Program-made: the position numbers and the translations under genes
Source: Negativicutes bacterium
GTDB lineage: Bacteria > Bacillota > Negativicutes > SKW292
Length of the DNA: 7,556 bases
Direction of reading: 5' to 3'
NCBI GenBank assembly: GCA_026416215.1
Contig: JAOAFP010000068.1
Location: 1 to 7,556 of the forward strand
Shown here: positions 5,090 to 7,556 of the stretch, piece after piece
Layout: every line of letters begins with the position of its first letter
Position numbering within the stretch: the stretch's first letter is position 1
Notes under the pieces: model-generated
Told to the model about the DNA's origin: nothing
Databases searched by the model: none
The model's input: only the letters and a program-made list of their open reading frames with translations

Positions 5090-5476
5090 TCAATCAGACC
5101 ACTCCCCGTCACCCAAACCGATTGTGTCGCTGATCTTCTGCAACAGTTCCTCTACCACGAACGGCTTGACCAGATAGTTGTTGGCTCCTTCCTCGATTGC
5201 CCGGACGATGTTGTGCCTTTCTCCCTCGGTAGTAACCATCATCACCGGGATTCCGGCCCATCGCGGATCGGCCCGCATCGCCCTGAGGACCTCCAGGCCG
5301 CTCATTCCCGGCATATTCCAGTCGAGCAGCACCAGGCCAATATCGTCGCGTCCGGCTAAAATAGCCAGAGCCTGTTCACCGCTGTCAGCCTCCAGGCAGT
5401 CAAACTGCAAAACCTCCAGTGCCCCGCGGATTATCTTGCGGACTATCGCCGAATCGTCGACTGACAGGACATGCAT
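5090..5476 (-). CDS. cheY: CheY-type single-domain response regulator
   Basis: This is a free-standing receiver of 128 residues with no output domain, as in CheY, which carries the signal from CheA to the flagellar switch or another target. The acidic pocket is D7-D8, the phosphoacceptor is D52 in LLDWNMPGMSG, the switch Thr is T82 in MMVTTEGE, and K104 lies in LVKPF. The ATG at 5476 follows AAGGAG with 8 nt spacing and lies inside the end of cheR, giving a 34-nt overlap. The C-terminus is short and acidic (GDGEWSD). Position between cheR and a CheX-type phosphatase gene supports a chemotaxis role. Without seeing fliM, the motor as target is not proven. It could equally act as a phosphate sink in a non-flagellar chemosensory pathway. 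Confidence 0.92.
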   Translation of the reverse strand: MHVLSVDDSAIVRKIIRGALEVLQFDCLEADSGEQALAILAGRDDIGLVLLDWNMPGMSGLEVLRAMRADPRWAGIPVMMVTTEGERHNIVRAIEEGANNYLVKPFVVEELLQKISDTIGLGDGEWSD

Positions 5477-6327
5477 GAACTGTTCTCCTTCAGGACATAA
5501 TAAATATCGTCTCCGATTTTACGCTGTGAAAAACAACTGTTTTCCGGCATCATCTCCGCATTGCCCAGAAACAGGATTCCACCGGGATTCATCTGCCTGG
5601 CGGTTTTTTCCACCACCGCCGTTTTTACTTCATCGGCAAAATATATCAGGATGTTGCGGAGAAAAATTGCATCAAAAAGTCCCAGATCTGATGCCTCGTC
5701 GATCAGGTTGCAGCGGTAAAAGTCCACCCGCCGGCGGATGGCGTCAGCCAGCTGCCATACCCGGCCCTGCTGGCTGAAATAACGGTTGCGATAATCATCG
5801 GGCAGCCCCCGCCCCATCGCAATGGCCTCGTATCGTCCCTGCCGGGCGATACCGAGCGCTGCACCGGATATATCGCTGGCGATGATCGTGAACCTTTCCG
5901 CCCACTCCGATCGCCGGCCGGCACGGGAAAAATAGTCGTCGATAAGCATCGCGATCGAGTACGGTTCCTGTCCGGTCGAACAGGCCGCACTCCAGATCCG
6001 CACCACCGTGCGACTGCCGGCCGCCAGCTCGTCCTGCCAGCGCGGCAGCAGCAACCGCTCCATCACCCGCCACGGCGACATCTCCCGGAACCACTGGGTT
6101 TCGTGGGTTACCACCGCATTTATTATCTTGTCGGCCAGTTCCGGATACCGCCCTGAATCGACGCAACGGTAAAGCTCGTCAAAATCGGCACAGCGGTAGT
6201 CGACCAGCAGCCGGGCCAGCCTGGTTTCCAGCAGGTAGGCCCGTTCATCCTCAATCACCAGCCCGGCATTATCCCTGATAAACCGCTGCATTTTGCCGAG
6301 GGCGGAACTGCTAATCGTCTTTACCAT
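5443..6327 (-). CDS. cheR: Chemotaxis protein methyltransferase CheR
   Basis: CheR transfers methyl groups from SAM to glutamates of chemoreceptors, setting receptor sensitivity against CheB. The 294 residues are near the usual 270-290. The helical N-terminal domain (about 1-72) shows the DERAYLLETRLARLL helix. The catalytic domain opens with VVTHETQWFRE (72-82), where the common Asn is His75. The SAM pocket appears as IWSAACSTGQEPYSIAM (111-127) and ASDIS with D152. DAIFLRNILIYF and GGILFLGNAE complete the Rossmann fold. The ATG at 6327 shares one base with the cheB stop (TGATG) and has a weak Shine-Dalgarno, so translation is probably coupled to cheB. The last dozen residues (SSCMSCQSTIRR) are encoded within the 34-nt overlap with the next gene and are not part of the conserved fold. 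Confidence 0.96.
   Translation of the reverse strand: MVKTISSSALGKMQRFIRDNAGLVIEDERAYLLETRLARLLVDYRCADFDELYRCVDSGRYPELADKIINAVVTHETQWFREMSPWRVMERLLLPRWQDELAAGSRTVVRIWSAACSTGQEPYSIAMLIDDYFSRAGRRSEWAERFTIIASDISGAALGIARQGRYEAIAMGRGLPDDYRNRYFSQQGRVWQLADAIRRRVDFYRCNLIDEASDLGLFDAIFLRNILIYFADEVKTAVVEKTARQMNPGGILFLGNAEMMPENSCFSQRKIGDDIYYVLKENSSCMSCQSTIRR
5485..5490 (-). promoter_or_regulatory. Ribosome binding site for the cheY-type gene inside cheR
   Basis: The minus strand reads AAGGAG, then 8 nt (AACAGTTC), then ATG at 5476. It lies within the coding sequence of cheR, allowing independent initiation despite the overlap. Confidence 0.7.
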
Positions 6328-7400
6328 CAGACGTAAACTTCACTGCCGCCCACAATTTCCGCCAGTCTCGGCCCAATACACCCCAGCGGCAGCATTTCGT
6401 TGATCAGCCCGGCCTCGGCCGCACTGCGCGGCATACCGAATATCACCGACGTCTCCTCATCCTGGGCAATTGCGTAACACACGCACTGCTGTTTGATCCG
6501 CCGCAAACCGGCTGTACCGTCCTGGCCCATGCCGGTCAGAATCAGGGCAATCACCCGCTGGCCGGAATAGGCATCAGCCACCGAATCGAACAGCACATCG
6601 GCCGCCGGCCGCACCCCGTTGACATAATCATCCTCCGTCAGCTCGAGAAGCCGGCTGCTGCCCAGTGTTTTCACCCTCAGGTGCCAACCGCCGGGAGCAA
6701 TTACCACCAGCCCTTCGCTGACCGGCATATTGGCCGCCGCCTCCACCACCGTCCTCCCGGTCCGGACTGCCAAGCCTTCTGCCAGCGGTTTAGTGAATTC
6801 CGGCGGCATGTGCTGGACAATCAGAATCGGATTCACCACCCTGCCCGACAGGGACTGCAACAGTGACTCCAATGCCGCCGGGCCGCCGGTGGATGCGGCG
6901 ATCACGATCGGCACCCGGCTGGACATGTATACCCTGCGTTGCTGCTGGCTGTCGCCACTAAGAACCGGCGCCGGTCCGCCGCCAACGGCGATCCTTTTAC
7001 GGAGAATATCGGCAAAAAGCTTGCCTAGTCGCTCCCTCAGCAGGGCCGTGTTCAGTCGGACGTTGTCGCCGCTGGGCTTGACAATAAAATCCATCGCCCC
7101 GTTCTGCAGGCTCTTCAGCACCCATTCGGCGTTGTTCCGGCCGCCGCTGGATATCATTATCACCGGCAGATCCGGCCGTTGCCGGCGAATGGCGGCCAGC
7201 ACCTCGATCCCGTTGATATCGGGCAAGAAAATATCCAGCAATACGATATCAACCTCGGCAGCGGCAACTTTTTCCAGCCCCGACTGGCCATCGGCCGCTG
7301 TACCGATCACGGTGGCCAGACCTGTTCCCGTTACTGTTTCGCACAGCACCCGGCGGTAAATCACACTATCGTCAATGATCACTACCCGCAGTTTGATCAT
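6327..7400 (-). CDS. cheB: Chemotaxis response regulator protein-glutamate methylesterase CheB
   Basis: CheB removes methyl groups from, and deamidates, chemoreceptor side chains when phosphorylated by CheA. At 357 residues it is full length. The receiver (about 1-120) has D10-D11, phosphoacceptor D56 in LLDIFLPDING, S84 and K108 in IVKPS. A variable linker (about 125-160) leads to the esterase domain with catalytic Ser170 in IAASTGGP, His197 in IVQHMPPEF and Asp294 in LTGMGQDG. NGVRPAADVLFDS and DEETSVIFGMP are also typical. The receiver motif reads DIFLP instead of the common DVEMP, a modest divergence. The ATG at 7400 follows the receptor stop by 9 nt with no strong Shine-Dalgarno, which suggests reinitiation after the receptor gene. 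The stop overlaps the cheR start. Confidence 0.96.
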   Translation of the reverse strand: MIKLRVVIIDDSVIYRRVLCETVTGTGLATVIGTAADGQSGLEKVAAAEVDIVLLDIFLPDINGIEVLAAIRRQRPDLPVIMISSGGRNNAEWVLKSLQNGAMDFIVKPSGDNVRLNTALLRERLGKLFADILRKRIAVGGGPAPVLSGDSQQQRRVYMSSRVPIVIAASTGGPAALESLLQSLSGRVVNPILIVQHMPPEFTKPLAEGLAVRTGRTVVEAAANMPVSEGLVVIAPGGWHLRVKTLGSSRLLELTEDDYVNGVRPAADVLFDSVADAYSGQRVIALILTGMGQDGTAGLRRIKQQCVCYAIAQDEETSVIFGMPRSAAEAGLINEMLPLGCIGPRLAEIVGGSEVYV

Positions 7401-7409
7401 GTCTTAGCG

Positions 7410-7537
7410 TCAAATCCGGAAGCTTCTCATAATGCCCTTCAACTCCTCGGCCAGGTCGGCCAACAGGCGGGCAGCCTCAATCGTCTCGGTCGCCCGCTGG
7501 GCGTTGACCGACATCACATCATTCATGTCCTGTACAT
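7410..7537 (-). CDS. Methyl-accepting chemotaxis protein, C-terminal 41 residues (cut by contig end)
   Basis: Only the extreme C-terminus is present, beginning VQDMNDVMSVNAQRATETIE and ending in LLADLAEELKGIMRSFRI. The alternating hydrophobic heptads followed by LAxEL and a short basic-hydrophobic tail are typical of the end of the methylation helix bundle of receptors, just where CheR and CheB act. No sensor, transmembrane or HAMP part can be judged. No NWETF-type CheR-tethering pentapeptide is present at the end. The true genomic reading stops at 7537. The adapter beyond it would place a TAA in this frame, which confirms that it is not receptor sequence. Its place directly before cheB suggests the receptor is a dedicated input for this cluster (inference). 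Confidence 0.82.
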
Positions 7538-7556
7538 CTGTCTCTTATACACATCT
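7538..7556. other. Full 19-base Tn5 mosaic end (Nextera adapter)
   Basis: The window ends with CTGTCTCTTATACACATCT, exactly the 19-base hyperactive Tn5 mosaic end introduced in tagmentation libraries. Together with the AGAGACAG remnant at the other edge, in the mirror orientation, this marks untrimmed adapter at both contig ends, not a genomic transposon. Confidence 0.95.

Noticed and set aside
4599..5093. Longer CheX-like protein starting at TTG 5093
   Set aside because: The GGAGG site at 5080-5076 lies within that extension and is spaced 6 nt from the ATG at 5069. The extra eight residues add nothing conserved.
7538..7556. Genuine Tn5/IS50 insertion at the right edge
   Set aside because: Only the 19-base synthetic mosaic end is present, exactly at the contig edge and mirrored at the other edge. 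No IS50 sequence follows.

Overview
This window reads like one complete short contig from a GC-rich bacterium (roughly 60% G+C by eye). Every gene I can support lies on the minus strand, so transcription runs from the right edge to the left. The Nfo-like TIM-barrel family, the CheX-type phosphatase, TrmL and the strong GGAGG-type ribosome binding sites fit a Bacillota (Clostridia or Negativicutes) background. That lineage is an inference, not a proof. Both ends carry Tn5/Nextera mosaic-end sequence (all 19 bases at 7538-7556, the last 8 at 1-8), so the two edge genes are cut by library construction, not by biology.

Right half, in transcription order: the last 41 residues of a methyl-accepting chemotaxis protein; cheB (methylesterase); cheR (methyltransferase); a single-domain CheY-type response regulator; and a CheX-type CheY-P phosphatase. 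The genes are packed with gaps or overlaps of a few to a few tens of bases (9-nt gap, 1-nt overlap, 34-nt overlap, 20-nt gap). This is the adaptation and signal-termination part of a chemosensory operon. CheA and CheW are not present and would be expected beyond the right edge.

Middle: the only long non-coding stretch is the 351 nt between the CheX-like gene and the next gene (4248-4598). It holds at least five or six GC-rich hairpins, and a possible three-way junction with a competing pairing. It also holds a stop-free frame in phase with the CheX-like gene that contains a CxxC-x7-CxxC pattern but is probably not coding. I see no clear promoter or intrinsic terminator there. After it come an HPt phosphotransfer protein and a receiver-PP2C (SpoIIE/RsbU-type) phosphatase. 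This pair looks like a phosphorelay output that may be fed by the chemosensory kinase.

Left half: housekeeping genes follow in the same direction. They are trmL (tRNA wobble 2'-O-methyltransferase), an Nfo/AP-endonuclease-2-like TIM-barrel protein, murB (peptidoglycan precursor reductase), and the N-terminal third or so of a beta-CASP-type metallo-beta-lactamase-fold protein. The trmL/nfo-like and nfo-like/murB junctions overlap, which suggests translational coupling in one transcript. The most unusual parts are the hairpin-rich gap and the wiring of HPt plus REC-PP2C to a che cluster.
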